A stretch of 64,000 nt of DNA from Maribacter sp. (GTDB lineage Bacteria; Bacteroidota; Bacteroidia; Flavobacteriales; Flavobacteriaceae), in the NCBI GenBank assembly GCA_024643345.1, contig JAHENB010000003.1, forward strand, positions 1 to 64,000, given 5' to 3'. A model generated the notes under the pieces. It was not told the DNA's origin, did no database searches, and worked only from the letters and a program-made list of their open reading frames with translations. Position 1 is the stretch's first letter. The number at the start of each line of letters is the position of its first letter. Below are positions 38,055 to 47,957 of the stretch, piece by piece. The translations under genes were made by a program, and so were the position numbers.

Positions 38055-38636
38055 TTACAAATTTTTCAGCGTCTGTTTGATAATATCTTCGACGCTCAAT
38101 GCGGGATCTTGGGCCAGTACCTTATCCACCACCTTTTCGGCTTGTTTACGTACAAATCCAAGAACCTCTAATGCAGATAACGCTTCATCTTTATTTGTAT
38201 TGTTCGAAATGTGGGAAACTTCGTCTATCCCATAGATTTTGAGAATTTTGTCCTTTAGGTCTAAAATTACCCTTTGTGCCGTCTTGGCCCCAATACCTTT
38301 TATGGCCTGAATGGCCGGGACATTCCCGTTGGCGATGGCGTCCCGAATTTGAATCGGTTCCATGGAAGAAAGCATGGTGCGGGCCGTACTTGATCCAATA
38401 CCTGAAACGGAAAGCAAAAGACGGAAGATTTCCCTTTCAGAATGTTCCACAAAACCGAACAGGGTATGTGCATCTTCTTTGATCTGCAAATGGGTAAACA
38501 ACATGAGCTGTTCAGAATCGGATATTTTGGAATAGGTATGAAGTGAAATGTTCACAAAATAGCCCACTCCGCCACACTCAATGACCACATGGGTGGGATG
38601 TTTTTCTACCAATTTACCTCTTAAGTGATTGATCAT
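38055..38636 (-). CDS. ruvA: Holliday junction DNA helicase subunit RuvA
   Basis: A 193-residue protein that binds four-way DNA junctions as a tetramer and loads RuvB. Domain I (MINHLRGKLVEKHPTHVVIE) is an OB fold, domain II has two helix-hairpin-helix motifs (LLSVSGIGSSTARTML and AIQAIKGIGAKTAQRVILDL), and the C-terminal domain III (about 145-193) contacts RuvB. It is immediately upstream of sprA, an order that is widespread in Bacteroidetes. Its partner ruvB is 7 kb away in this window. Confidence 0.96.
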   Translation of the reverse strand: MINHLRGKLVEKHPTHVVIECGGVGYFVNISLHTYSKISDSEQLMLFTHLQIKEDAHTLFGFVEHSEREIFRLLLSVSGIGSSTARTMLSSMEPIQIRDAIANGNVPAIQAIKGIGAKTAQRVILDLKDKILKIYGIDEVSHISNNTNKDEALSALEVLGFVRKQAEKVVDKVLAQDPALSVEDIIKQTLKNL

Positions 38637-38715
38637 GTTATGGGTTCATAGGTTGTTTTCCTTACAGTCTTCGGCTTATGTCCATGAAGACCCTCAAAGC
38701 ACAAAGTGTATCCCG

Positions 38716-41013
38716 TTAACTGTTGGCCGCTTTCGCTTTCTTTCTTTTCTCCCGTTCCTGTGCATCAATAACGGCCACGGCGGTCATGTTCACCATTTCA
38801 TCAACACTGGCGCCAAGTTGCAATATGTGCACCGATTTGCTCAAACCCACCATAATGGGCCCTATCGAATCGGAACCATTGAGCTCCTTGAGGAGTTTAT
38901 AGGTAATGTTGGCGGCCTCCAAATTGGGAAAGATAAGGGTGTTCACCTTTTTTCCGGCCAGTTTAGAAAATGGGAATTGGCTTTGGTGGAGTTCCCTATT
39001 TAGCGCAAAATCGATTTGAATCTCGCCATCGGCAACCAAATCGGGGTTACTATTGTGCAATATCCTTAGCGCTTCCCTCACTTTGATGGCATGGGGGTGT
39101 GACGAAGATCCAAAATTTGCATAGGACAACAGTGCCAGTACGGGATCAAAACCAAAGGTTTTGGCAACATTGGCGGTCATCAAAGCGATTTCGGCGATTT
39201 CTTCCGCATTGGGGTCAATATTGATCGAGGTATCTGCCAAAAACATAGGACCCCGATCGGTTAGCATAATGTTTACCGTGGAAACGCGCTTTACGTTGGC
39301 AGCCCTTCCGATGACCTCAAATACCGGTTTTACCACTGTAGGATATGCCCTGGAATATCCGGAAATCATACCGTCGGCATCGCCTTCACGAACCATCATG
39401 GCGCCAAAATAATTGCGTTCCCTCATTTTGATCTTGGCACTGTACAGGGTAGTGCCGCTCCTTTGACGCTTTTCCCAGAATTTGTTGGCATATCGGAGCC
39501 TCATTTCGTCAGACGATTCGTCATTGGGGTCTATGATGGCCACATCGGTGTCGAATTCCAATTCGTGCTTCAATTCCATTATAATTTCCTTGTTGCCAAG
39601 TAAAATGGGGATCGCGATGCCCTCATCATAGGCTATCTGGGCCGCTTTCAAAACATCCAATTGATCGGCTTCCGCAAAAACGATTCTTTTGGCGTTGGCT
39701 TTTGCCCTACTGTGAAGCAGTCTCACCACCTTATTGTCGTTCCCGGACCGTTGCAACAGCTCTTCCCTGTATTTATCCCAATCCTCAATGGGTGCCTTTG
39801 CCACGCCGCTTTCCATGGCCGCTTTGGCGACTGCAGGTGGAATTTCGGCGATCAATCTCTGGTCAAATGGCTTGGGAATGATATATTCTTTGCCAAAAGT
39901 GAGCCGGGTTTCCCCATAGGCAATGTTCACTTGTTCAGGCACCGGTTCGCGGGTCAATTTGGCCAAGGCTTTCACTGCGGCCATTTTCATGGCTTCATTG
40001 ATCGAAGTCGCACGAACATCCAAAGCGCCCCTAAAAATAAAAGGAAATCCGAGCACATTGTTTACCTGGTTGGGATGATCGGATCGGCCCGTAGCCATAA
40101 TGATGTCTTTGCGGGTTTGTATGGCAAGGTCATATTTGATTTCGGGATCGGGATTTGCCATGGCGAACACAATGGGATTTTTGGCCATGGTCTTCAGCAT
40201 TTCGGGCGTTACGATATCGGCAATCGAAAGCCCTATAAAAACGTCGGCATCTTTCATGGCTTCGGCGAGGGTATCTATTTTCCGATGCGTAGCGAATTCG
40301 AGCTTAGACACCGCTACATTTTCCGCGTCTTGCCTGATGACTCCTTTGCTATCGAGCATCACTATATTTTCCGAACTTGCCCCGAATGCCTTGTACAATT
40401 TGGTGCATGAAACCGCAGCTGCTCCTGCGCCATTAACCACAATACGTACCTCCGATATCTTTTTCTTCGTGATTTCCAAGGCATTCAATAAAGCGGCTGC
40501 AGAAATAATGGCCGTGCCATGTTGATCATCGTGCATTACGGGGATATCCAACTCCTCTTTGAGCCTGCGTTCTATTTCAAAGGCTTCGGGGGCTTTGATA
40601 TCCTCCAAATTGATACCACCGAAAGTGGGGGCGATCATTTTAACGGTCTCCACAAATTTATCTACATCCTTGGTGTTGATTTCAATATCCATACCATCGA
40701 TATCGGCAAAAATTTTGAACAAGAGGCATTTGCCCTCCATCACCGGTTTGGAGGCTTCAGGACCTATGTCTCCCAAGCCCAATACCGCGGTACCGTTGGA
40801 AATAACGGCCACCAAGTTGCCTTTGGCGGTATACTTATAAACATTGTCTGTCTTTTTTGCGATTTCCAAACAAGGTTCCGCCACCCCGGGAGAATAGGCC
40901 AACGCCAGATCTCTTTGGGTAGCATAAGGTTTGGTAGGCACGATCTTGATTTTGCCTGGTTGGGGTTTGGCATGATAAATTAAGGCCTCCCGTCTTTGTT
41001 TGCTCTTGCTCAT
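38716..41013 (-). CDS. maeB: NADP-dependent malic enzyme with phosphotransacetylase-like domain (MaeB type)
   Basis: A 765-residue bifunctional-looking protein. The malic enzyme part (about 1-425) decarboxylates malate to pyruvate and has YSPGVAEPC, the Lys/Asp segment [10 protein letters not shown] and nucleotide-binding [12 protein letters not shown]. The C-terminal part (about 430-760) is a phosphate acetyl/butyryltransferase-like domain, which in MaeB proteins is thought to be regulatory and to mediate oligomerisation. The length fits the MaeB class. Together with pckA in this window it can connect C4 acids with C3 metabolism. Confidence 0.95.
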   Translation of the reverse strand: MSKSKQRREALIYHAKPQPGKIKIVPTKPYATQRDLALAYSPGVAEPCLEIAKKTDNVYKYTAKGNLVAVISNGTAVLGLGDIGPEASKPVMEGKCLLFKIFADIDGMDIEINTKDVDKFVETVKMIAPTFGGINLEDIKAPEAFEIERRLKEELDIPVMHDDQHGTAIISAAALLNALEITKKKISEVRIVVNGAGAAAVSCTKLYKAFGASSENIVMLDSKGVIRQDAENVAVSKLEFATHRKIDTLAEAMKDADVFIGLSIADIVTPEMLKTMAKNPIVFAMANPDPEIKYDLAIQTRKDIIMATGRSDHPNQVNNVLGFPFIFRGALDVRATSINEAMKMAAVKALAKLTREPVPEQVNIAYGETRLTFGKEYIIPKPFDQRLIAEIPPAVAKAAMESGVAKAPIEDWDKYREELLQRSGNDNKVVRLLHSRAKANAKRIVFAEADQLDVLKAAQIAYDEGIAIPILLGNKEIIMELKHELEFDTDVAIIDPNDESSDEMRLRYANKFWEKRQRSGTTLYSAKIKMRERNYFGAMMVREGDADGMISGYSRAYPTVVKPVFEVIGRAANVKRVSTVNIMLTDRGPMFLADTSINIDPNAEEIAEIALMTANVAKTFGFDPVLALLSYANFGSSSHPHAIKVREALRILHNSNPDLVADGEIQIDFALNRELHQSQFPFSKLAGKKVNTLIFPNLEAANITYKLLKELNGSDSIGPIMVGLSKSVHILQLGASVDEMVNMTAVAVIDAQEREKRKKAKAANS

Positions 41014-41032
41014 TAGCGGTTGTTTTGGTTAA

Positions 41033-41040
41033 CAAATTTA
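41033..41040 (-). promoter_or_regulatory. -7 box upstream of maeB
   Basis: The minus strand reads TAAATTTG, an exact TAnnTTTG match, 20 bases before the maeB ATG at 41013. No TTG is found at the expected -33 spacing. Confidence 0.45.
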
Positions 41041-41089
41041 AGGGTATTCTTTTATATACCTGCCTCTAATCAACAATCCTTTTCGTCAC

Positions 41090-41116
41090 AAAAAAGCACC
41101 GGTAGTAACCGATGCC
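41090..41116 (-). terminator. Terminator after the MFS transporter gene
   Basis: On the minus strand GCATCGGT pairs with ACCGGTGC (one G:U) around TACT, followed by TTTTTTG. It lies between the transporter stop and the maeB promoter. Confidence 0.75.
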
Positions 41117-41151
41117 ATAGAAATTGAGGATTAGGGTAAGTTTGGTCCCGA

Positions 41152-42462
41152 TCAGACCTTGTCAGCTGGAACTTTCAATCTTAAGGCCAACAGGGAAGCA
41201 ATTATAAAAAATACGCCTCCAAAAAGAATGGCGTTGATCGCGTTGTTACCTAGCAGATATTTGAAGATGGGACCGAAAGTAAGTGTTTCGATGCCCATCG
41301 GAATTACGATCATCATGTTCAAAATACCCATGTACACCCCACGACGTTCCTGAGGTACTATCTTTGAAACCATGGTATAGGGTATACCCATCATTGCTGC
41401 CCAACCAATACCGAACAATACCATCGGAAACAAAACAAAAATCGGATCGGCAATATAGGGTATCGCCAATAACGCCAGCCCTGTGCCGAGCAAACTGGCA
41501 GCATAGATCTTTTTTCCACCAAATTTCAGCGTTAATGGCACCAGAGCCAAAGCCACCACAACGGTCACTATGTTATAGGTGGTGCTCATTTTTGCAGCCT
41601 GTGCAGCAGCATTTGAAGTATCGTATCCCATGGTCACCCTAAAGAGGGGCACAATAAATTGCCAGTACACAAATAATGCGTACCATTGAAACAGGTATAC
41701 CACAGAAAGATTCCACATGAAAGGGGGCATTTCCTTTAACGCCTTGGAAATCTCAATAAATGGCATTTTAAAGCGTTCCACAAAAGACAAGGCCTTATGA
41801 CCATTAATCTCTGCCAATTCTTCTTCCGAGGGAGGAATTTCGGGCGTTTTCAAAACCGACCATAAAATGGTGCTAACCGATAACACGGACCCAATAAAAA
41901 AGGAATAGTACAGCCATTTGGGAATAGACCCCACGGCATCCACGGTACCATCAACACTAAACCAATCTTGGAACAAGAAAATAGATGCATTCGCCAAAAC
42001 AATACCCGCTCCCACAAAGAGACTCTGCATTTGATAACCCAAACTCAATTGGTTTACGGGCAGTTTATCGCCTACAAAAGCTCGGTAAGGCTCCATGGCC
42101 ATATTATTTCCCACATCCAATATCCAAAGAAGCCCAACGGCAAACCATAGTACAGGACTCAATGGAAATGCAAACAGGCAGAGACTGCCAATGATGGCAC
42201 CAACTAGGAAAAAGGGCTTGCGCCTACCCCAGCGCGGCGACCATGTTTTATCGGAAATAGCACCGATGATAGGCTGAATGATCAAGCCTGTAATCGGTCC
42301 GGCAATATTTAAAATGGGCAACATATCTTCCGGAGCGCCCAAAAAAAGAAAAATAGGATTGATTGCGGTTTGTTGTAATCCAAAACTGAATTGGATTCCC
42401 AGAAACCCAACGTTCATATTGAAAATTTGCCAAAAACTTAATCTAGGTTTGCCTAATTTCAT
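41152..42462 (-). CDS. MFS sugar transporter, SLC45/GPH-like
   Basis: A 436-residue twelve-helix inner-membrane carrier. The N-terminal LSFWQIFNMNVGFLGIQFSF and the loop IGAISDKTWSPRWGRRKPFF are typical of the SLC45/sucrose-maltose transporter group and its Bacteroidetes members, which import disaccharides. It stands alone: no glycosidase, SusC/SusD pair or LacI regulator lies next to it, so the substrate is uncertain. An imperfect dyad around AACGTTATCG about 100 bases upstream could be a LacI-type site. A terminator follows. Confidence 0.9.
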   Translation of the reverse strand: MKLGKPRLSFWQIFNMNVGFLGIQFSFGLQQTAINPIFLFLGAPEDMLPILNIAGPITGLIIQPIIGAISDKTWSPRWGRRKPFFLVGAIIGSLCLFAFPLSPVLWFAVGLLWILDVGNNMAMEPYRAFVGDKLPVNQLSLGYQMQSLFVGAGIVLANASIFLFQDWFSVDGTVDAVGSIPKWLYYSFFIGSVLSVSTILWSVLKTPEIPPSEEELAEINGHKALSFVERFKMPFIEISKALKEMPPFMWNLSVVYLFQWYALFVYWQFIVPLFRVTMGYDTSNAAAQAAKMSTTYNIVTVVVALALVPLTLKFGGKKIYAASLLGTGLALLAIPYIADPIFVLFPMVLFGIGWAAMMGIPYTMVSKIVPQERRGVYMGILNMMIVIPMGIETLTFGPIFKYLLGNNAINAILFGGVFFIIASLLALRLKVPADKV

Positions 42463-42591
42463 CTTTCCTTTGGTTTGGTCAAGAAATTTTAACGAGTCAA
42501 GATAGTCTTTTATCTCTTATTTTGATAAAGCCCATTGTAAAGTTTTAAAATAATACCGCAAAAACGTTATCGTATTTTGGTATGTCAAGTG

Positions 42592-43515
42592 CTAGTCCTT
42601 TAAAAAATCGATGTTACGCTGGAGGCCGGAATATTTGGTTCGCTTCACGGCCGATTTTTGAAAAACCTTTTTAAAGACGTCTTCCGTTATCTCTTCCCAA
42701 TCTTTCTTGGTCATCGAAAGCAACTCGGGATGGGGATCAAATAGGGGTTCCCTATGGGTCTTGGAAAAGCGGTTCCAAGGGCAAACATCTTGGCAAACAT
42801 CGCATCCGAATACCCAATCGTCGAATTTCCCTTGGAATTCATTGGGGATCTCGTTCTTCAGCTCTATGGTAAAATAGGAAATGCACTTGCTGCCATCGAC
42901 CACGTAGGGCTCCACAATGGCCTGGGTGGGGCAGGCATCGATACAGGCGGTACAGGTACCACAATGGTCGGTGACCGGGGCATCATATTCAAGTTCAAGA
43001 TCTACGATGAGCTCAGCGATAAAATAGAAGGAACCTACCTGTTGGGTGAGGAGATTGCTGTGCTTACCCATCCAGCCCAGGCCACTTTTGGCAGCCCAGG
43101 CTTTGTCCATAACAGGGGCCGAATCTACAAAGGCGCGACCGTTGACATCGCCGATTTCCTCTGAGATAAATTCCTGTAGCTGTCTTAGTTTTGATTTGAT
43201 TACCTGATGGTAATCCTGTCCGTAGGCATACTTGGAAATTTTGTAACTATCGGAGGATTGCGTTGCTTCCGGATAATAATTCAACAAAAGCGAAATCACC
43301 GACTTGGCACCATCGACCAACAGGCGTGGATCCAAACGCTTGTCGAAGTGGTTTTCCATATAGGCCATTTCGCCCTGCATGTTGTTCTTCAGCCATTTTT
43401 CCAATCTGGGTGCCTCTTTTTCCAAAAAGGCAGCCTTGGAAATACCGCATGACAAAAAGCCAAGGCGTTTGGCTTCTGCCTTGATCGCTTCGGTATGGTT
43501 ACGCTTATTCTCCAA
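42592..43515 (-). CDS. queG: Epoxyqueuosine reductase
   Basis: A 307-residue cobalamin- and iron-sulfur-dependent enzyme that converts epoxyqueuosine to queuosine in tRNA. Two 4Fe-4S motifs are complete: Cys185/188/191 with Cys245, and Cys238/241 with Cys195/211 region ([12 protein letters not shown] and [10 protein letters not shown]). The family acidic residue is Asp131 ([12 protein letters not shown]). No ATG exists near the N-terminus; the start is a TTG at 43515, giving [15 protein letters not shown]. The TTG lies in the same frame as the upstream P450, separated only by its TAG stop and one codon. Confidence 0.94.
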   Translation of the reverse strand: MENKRNHTEAIKAEAKRLGFLSCGISKAAFLEKEAPRLEKWLKNNMQGEMAYMENHFDKRLDPRLLVDGAKSVISLLLNYYPEATQSSDSYKISKYAYGQDYHQVIKSKLRQLQEFISEEIGDVNGRAFVDSAPVMDKAWAAKSGLGWMGKHSNLLTQQVGSFYFIAELIVDLELEYDAPVTDHCGTCTACIDACPTQAIVEPYVVDGSKCISYFTIELKNEIPNEFQGKFDDWVFGCDVCQDVCPWNRFSKTHREPLFDPHPELLSMTKKDWEEITEDVFKKVFQKSAVKRTKYSGLQRNIDFLKD

Positions 43516-43518
43516 ACC

Positions 43519-44844
43519 CTATCTTTTGATAAATTTTATGGGAATCGCATTTGGTTTTAATGAGATCAGCGGATTGATATCCAAAGTATCCAAATCGGTC
43601 TGCAATTGAAATCTTTTGAGGACTTCTGCAACCGTCAGGATCATCTCGTACATCGCGAAATTATTCCCGACGCACATTCTTGGACCCGCCCCAAAGGGAT
43701 AATAATACTCCTGGAAGTCTTTTCCCTTTCCTTTATCAAAGCGCTCCGGAACGAAATCCCCGGGCGATTCCCAAAAGGACTGGTACCTATGCAGTTCATA
43801 AACCGACATCAAGATCATCGTATCCTTTTTTATGGTTCGCCCTTCAAAAATATCTTCGGCAACCGCAATTCGGTCAATGACATAGGCCGGCGGATAAAGG
43901 CGCAATGCTTCTTCGATGCACTGTTTGACATAGGGCAGTAGTGAGAGGTTTTCCATAATATCGCCTTCCTCCATATCGAGCTTCGTAACTTCTTGAAAAG
44001 CTTTTTCCTGTATGGCTTGTTGTTTCGCCAAAAAATAAAGGGAGAAACTAAGGGCGTTTGCCGTTGTCTCATGCCCTGCCGTGAAAAGAATGAGCACCTC
44101 ATCCAACAATTGATTCCTCGACATGGGAGTACCATCTTCATAGCTTGCATTTAGGAGCATATCCAACAGATCATCGCCTTCTCTGCCCGACCTTAAGCGA
44201 TCCTCTATGATGGTGTTCAAAATGTTCCGGCCTTCTTTCGATAAGTCCAATTGCTTTTTTATGGCCCCGCTCAGATAAAACCACCAGTTCAGATAGGGCT
44301 GGCGCATTTCCCGGATAAGCATTTTCTGATTGCTCTCTGTAATCTGTTGGAGCCTTTGCATGGGCCGCTCGATGTCGTTTCTACTGAAAAGAGATCTTGC
44401 CACCACCTGAAAGGCCAAATCTCCCATCAAGGGCGGGACATTATTTACCTCATCCGATTTGATCGCGTTCAGGGCATCACGAATGGCCAACTGCATGATG
44501 CCCATCAAACCCATCAATTTCTTTTTATGGAACGCCGGTTGCACCATGCGCCTGTGTGTTCTCCAATGCTCCCCGTTCGAGGTGAGGATTCCATGGCCCA
44601 CGTACTTGGCCAATTGAACTGTTTGCAAAGGGGACTTTTGGTAATTCTTGTGTTGTTTTTGAAGGACATGCTTGATCAGCGCGGGGTCTCTTGTAAATAC
44701 GATCGACTTACCATAACCGATGTTTACCCGGAACGTATCACCAAATTTTTGAAAATTATGATGGTGAAAAGGCAATGGGTTTTTTAAGATATCCTTTCGG
44801 TTCTTAAAAACTTCGAATTGTGTAACCGTTGGGAGATCGTTCAT
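43519..44844 (-). CDS. Cytochrome P450
   Basis: A 441-residue soluble P450 monooxygenase without a membrane anchor. It has the oxygen-binding I-helix segment FTAGHETTAN, the K-helix ExxR (EEALRLYPP) and the heme ligand Cys391 in PFGAGPRMCVG. Its overall length and motifs resemble CYP102/CYP110-like fatty acid hydroxylases more than steroid types; the substrate cannot be assigned. It overlaps the upstream zinc-ribbon gene by ATGA and is followed by queG in frame. No ferredoxin or reductase is adjacent. Confidence 0.94.
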   Translation of the reverse strand: MNDLPTVTQFEVFKNRKDILKNPLPFHHHNFQKFGDTFRVNIGYGKSIVFTRDPALIKHVLQKQHKNYQKSPLQTVQLAKYVGHGILTSNGEHWRTHRRMVQPAFHKKKLMGLMGIMQLAIRDALNAIKSDEVNNVPPLMGDLAFQVVARSLFSRNDIERPMQRLQQITESNQKMLIREMRQPYLNWWFYLSGAIKKQLDLSKEGRNILNTIIEDRLRSGREGDDLLDMLLNASYEDGTPMSRNQLLDEVLILFTAGHETTANALSFSLYFLAKQQAIQEKAFQEVTKLDMEEGDIMENLSLLPYVKQCIEEALRLYPPAYVIDRIAVAEDIFEGRTIKKDTMILMSVYELHRYQSFWESPGDFVPERFDKGKGKDFQEYYYPFGAGPRMCVGNNFAMYEMILTVAEVLKRFQLQTDLDTLDINPLISLKPNAIPIKFIKR

Positions 44845-45059
44845 TGTTCTTCAAGGAACCATTCGATGTGGCTGCAATCGGCACAGACATAACAATGGGC
44901 GCTTTTATTGGCCCAATCTATATTGAACAAGGTGGCCGCCCTTGTATTGAGCTGGGCCTTTCTATGATAAAAATGGTCATGGCCGCAAACGCTACAAAGC
45001 AGAATTTTACTTTTTACCTTAAGTTGTTGAGCCTCTTTATTCTCTGAAAATATTGCCAT
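44841..45059 (-). CDS. Small zinc-ribbon protein (YpzJ/DUF2082-like)
   Basis: A 72-residue protein with two Cys pairs, Cys22-x2-Cys25 (LCSVCGHD) and Cys59-x2-Cys62 (CADCSH), plus Cys56, forming a probable zinc ribbon. Between them is LNTRAATLFNIDWANKSAH, and the C-terminus is HIEWFLEE; the pattern resembles the zinc-ribbon nucleic-acid-binding family DUF2082, which I infer from memory. It starts 7 bases after ruvB and ends inside the P450 start codon, so it is part of a ruvB-P450-queG transcript. Function unknown. Confidence 0.75.
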   Translation of the reverse strand: MAIFSENKEAQQLKVKSKILLCSVCGHDHFYHRKAQLNTRAATLFNIDWANKSAHCYVCADCSHIEWFLEEQ

Positions 45060-45066
45060 CCTTTTA

Positions 45067-46089
45067 TTAAAATAGGCCTGGTTGGATCCCGCCCTTTGTT
45101 TTTCCCAAATGTTTATAGGCCAATTCGGTCACTTCCCTTCCACGCGGTGTTCGCATAATGAAACCTTGCTGGATCAAAAAGGGCTCGTACACCTCTTCGA
45201 TGGTCTCGGCACTTTCCGAAACCGCCGTCGCCAAGGTTGTGATTCCTACGGGACCTCCCTTGAACTTATCGATGATGGTGGACAAGATTTTATTGTCCAT
45301 CTCATCCAATCCATGGGTATCGACATTCAACGCCTTTAATCCGAATTTGGAGATTTCCATATCTATTTTGCCGTTGCCCTTGATCTGTGCAAAATCACGC
45401 ACCCTTCTTAAAAGGGCATTACAAATTCTAGGGGTACCTCTGCTCCTGCCCGCAATCTCAATGGCCGCGTCAAGGGTAATGGGCACTTTCAATATTTCCG
45501 CACTTCGCTCGACAATGGTAGATAATAGCTCTGTGGAATAATACTGCAATCTACTTTGTATTCCAAATCTGGCGCGCATGGGAGCGGTCAACAATCCCGA
45601 CCTTGTGGTCGCCCCGATCAGCGTAAAAGGATTGAGGTTGAGCTGTACCGAACGGGCATTGGGGCCCGTTTCGATCATAATATCGATTTTATAATCCTCC
45701 ATGGCAGAGTACAGGTACTCTTCGACCACGGGGCTCAATCGGTGGATCTCATCAATAAAAAGGACATCCCGTTCTTCCAAGTTGGTGAGAAGGCCCGCCA
45801 GATCGCCAGGTTTGTCGAGTACCGGCCCAGAGGTGATTTTGATGCCTACGCCCAATTCATTGGCCAAAATATGGGCCAAGGTCGTCTTCCCCAATCCCGG
45901 GGGGCCATGGAACAAGGTATGGTCCAAAGCTTCTCCCCGGCGGTTGGCGGCCTCTACAAATACCTTTAAATTTTCCAAAACCTGCTCTTGCCCTGTAAAG
46001 TCATCAAAAGTGATGGGACGTAAAGCCCTTTCTATATCGATTTCCTCAGGGGTGAAATGCTCGCCGGTGGCATCCAAATATTCATTCAT
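45067..46089 (-). CDS. ruvB: Holliday junction DNA helicase RuvB
   Basis: A 340-residue AAA+ motor that drives branch migration at RuvA-bound junctions. The Walker A GPPGLGKT is at residues 62-69, Walker B is FIDEIHR, the sensor region is [12 protein letters not shown], and the C-terminal winged helix ends [16 protein letters not shown]. Length is normal. It begins a likely four-gene transcript (ruvB, zinc ribbon, P450, queG). A near-perfect promoter sits so close that the mRNA may have almost no leader. Confidence 0.97.
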   Translation of the reverse strand: MNEYLDATGEHFTPEEIDIERALRPITFDDFTGQEQVLENLKVFVEAANRRGEALDHTLFHGPPGLGKTTLAHILANELGVGIKITSGPVLDKPGDLAGLLTNLEERDVLFIDEIHRLSPVVEEYLYSAMEDYKIDIMIETGPNARSVQLNLNPFTLIGATTRSGLLTAPMRARFGIQSRLQYYSTELLSTIVERSAEILKVPITLDAAIEIAGRSRGTPRICNALLRRVRDFAQIKGNGKIDMEISKFGLKALNVDTHGLDEMDNKILSTIIDKFKGGPVGITTLATAVSESAETIEEVYEPFLIQQGFIMRTPRGREVTELAYKHLGKTKGGIQPGLF

Positions 46090-46096
46090 ACACTTA

Positions 46097-46126
46097 CAAA
46101 GATACTAAAAAGAGTAGCTGGCCAAA
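46097..46126 (-). promoter_or_regulatory. Promoter of ruvB
   Basis: The minus strand has TTTG (46126-46123), an 18-base spacer and TATCTTTG (46104-46097). The ATG (46089-46087) begins 7 bases after the -7 box, so the predicted transcript starts within a few bases of the initiation codon. Confidence 0.65.
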
Positions 46127-46240
46127 TGGGGTTGTCCGCTAAAAGAATACCAATTTGTATGAGCTGACATTTGTCATCTTTTTTTATAAAGGTTATGATC
46201 ATCTTTACCGACAACGCATCACTTATTTAATTCTAAAATT

Positions 46241-47845
46241 ATGTCAACGCCATTCAACCTAAGAGCCTACGGGATCAATACCGAAATTATTTACAGAAAT
46301 ACCAGTGTCCCCATTCTTTATGAACTGGGATTGCGTTTGGAAAAGGGAACTACGATTTCAAACGTTGGCGCCTTGATGACCTATTCAGGTGAAAAAACGG
46401 GCAGGAGCCCCAAAGACAAGCGCATTGTGAAGCATCCCGACTCTGAAAAAAACATTGATTGGGGGAATATAAATATTGGTTTGGACGAACACACCTTTAT
46501 GGTAAACCATGAACGTGCCATCGATTATCTCAATATCTGCAGCCATCTTTATGTCGTGGATGCCTATGCCGGATGGGATCCCAAATACCGCATCAAAACG
46601 AGAATTGTTTGTACCCGTGCCTATCATGCGCTTTTTATGCAAAATATGTTGATCATGCCCACAGAGGAAGAATTGGCAAATTTCGGCGAGCCCGATTATG
46701 TAGTCTTCAATGCCGGTGGTTTTCCGGCAAACCAATATACCTCGAACATGACTTCGAAGACCAGTATCGATCTGAATCTCGAACGAAGGGAAATTTTGAT
46801 ATTGGGGACCGAGTATGCCGGCGAAATGAAAAAAGGCATTTTTTCGATCATGAACTATTTGATGCCCTTGCAAAATGTCTTGCCGATGCACTGTTCGGCC
46901 AATGTTGGCGAAAATGACGATGTCACCATCCTATTTGGTTTATCGGGCACGGGCAAAACCACCTTGAGCGCTGACCCGGAAAGAAGATTGATCGGCGATG
47001 ATGAACATTGTTGGACGGATGAGGGCACCTTTAATATTGAAGGAGGGTGTTACGCCAAGGCCATAAATCTATCCGCCGAAAACGAACCCGACATCTTTAA
47101 TGCCATAAAATTTGGTACGGTTCTCGAAAATGTGGTCTATGATAAGCGAAGCAGGGAAGTTGACTATACGGATACTTCCATTACACAGAATACCCGGGCC
47201 TCGTACCCCATACAATTTATCAAAAACGTACAGATGCCTTGCGTTGCGGGACATCCCGAAAATATAATCTTTCTTACTTGTGATGCCTTTGGAATCTTGC
47301 CGCCCGTAAGCAAACTGACGCCAGAACAGGCAAGCTACCATTTCATTTCAGGTTATACGGCCAAAGTGGCCGGCACCGAAATGGGGGTCACCGAACCGCA
47401 GGCCACTTTCAGCGCTTGCTTCGGCGCGGCCTTTATGATGTGGCATCCCAACAAATATGCGGCGCTTCTGGCTAAAAAAATTAAGGAACACAAGGCCACC
47501 GCCTGGCTGGTGAATACCGGCTGGACAGGGGGTGCCTATGGGAAGGGATCAAGGATCAAACTGAAATATACCAGGGCGATGATCGATGCCATACATAACA
47601 AACAGTTCGATGATGTCGCCTTTGTCAAGGATGAGGCATTCGGATTTCAAATTCCAATGAGCTGCCCCAATGTGCCGGACGAGTTACTCCTCCCCAAAAA
47701 TACTTGGGACGACAAGCAGAAGTACGAAATGGTGAAAAACAAACTAATTTCGCTATTTAACGAAAATTTCAAGCAATTTGAGGCCAATGTGAACTATGAA
47801 ATCCTGGAAGCCGGCCCAAAAACCAAAGAGGCGCAACATTCCTAA
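46241..47845 (+). CDS. pckA: Phosphoenolpyruvate carboxykinase (ATP)
   Basis: A 534-residue enzyme that decarboxylates oxaloacetate and phosphorylates it with ATP to give PEP, the first step of gluconeogenesis. The kinase-1a/P-loop Gly233-Thr240 (GLSGTGKTT) continues with LSADPER, followed by IGDDEHCW, the metal-binding kinase-2 region. SGYTAKVAGTEMG and the Lys/Arg residues of the substrate site are present. The length fits the ATP-dependent class. The gene is divergent from ruvB and ends in a strong terminator. Confidence 0.96.
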   Translation: MSTPFNLRAYGINTEIIYRNTSVPILYELGLRLEKGTTISNVGALMTYSGEKTGRSPKDKRIVKHPDSEKNIDWGNINIGLDEHTFMVNHERAIDYLNICSHLYVVDAYAGWDPKYRIKTRIVCTRAYHALFMQNMLIMPTEEELANFGEPDYVVFNAGGFPANQYTSNMTSKTSIDLNLERREILILGTEYAGEMKKGIFSIMNYLMPLQNVLPMHCSANVGENDDVTILFGLSGTGKTTLSADPERRLIGDDEHCWTDEGTFNIEGGCYAKAINLSAENEPDIFNAIKFGTVLENVVYDKRSREVDYTDTSITQNTRASYPIQFIKNVQMPCVAGHPENIIFLTCDAFGILPPVSKLTPEQASYHFISGYTAKVAGTEMGVTEPQATFSACFGAAFMMWHPNKYAALLAKKIKEHKATAWLVNTGWTGGAYGKGSRIKLKYTRAMIDAIHNKQFDDVAFVKDEAFGFQIPMSCPNVPDELLLPKNTWDDKQKYEMVKNKLISLFNENFKQFEANVNYEILEAGPKTKEAQHS

Positions 47846-47861
47846 AAGCAATACTGCATTG

Positions 47862-47899
47862 AAGTAAAACCCGATACCCCCGTATACGGGTTTTACTTT
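47862..47899 (+). terminator. Terminator after pckA
   Basis: AAGTAAAACCCG (47862-47873) pairs with CGGGTTTTACTT (47887-47898), with a further inner ATAC/GTAT pairing. It starts 17 bases after the pckA stop. Confidence 0.8.
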
Positions 47900-47957
47900 A
47901 TCTATCAATTTACGGCTTCCTTGATTATAATTGGCACCAAAATCGTAAATTAAGGCA

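Noticed and set aside
38667-38691. GTCTTC/GAAGAC inverted repeat between maeB and ruvA
   Set aside because: It has no T-run on the relevant strand and only a 6-base stem.
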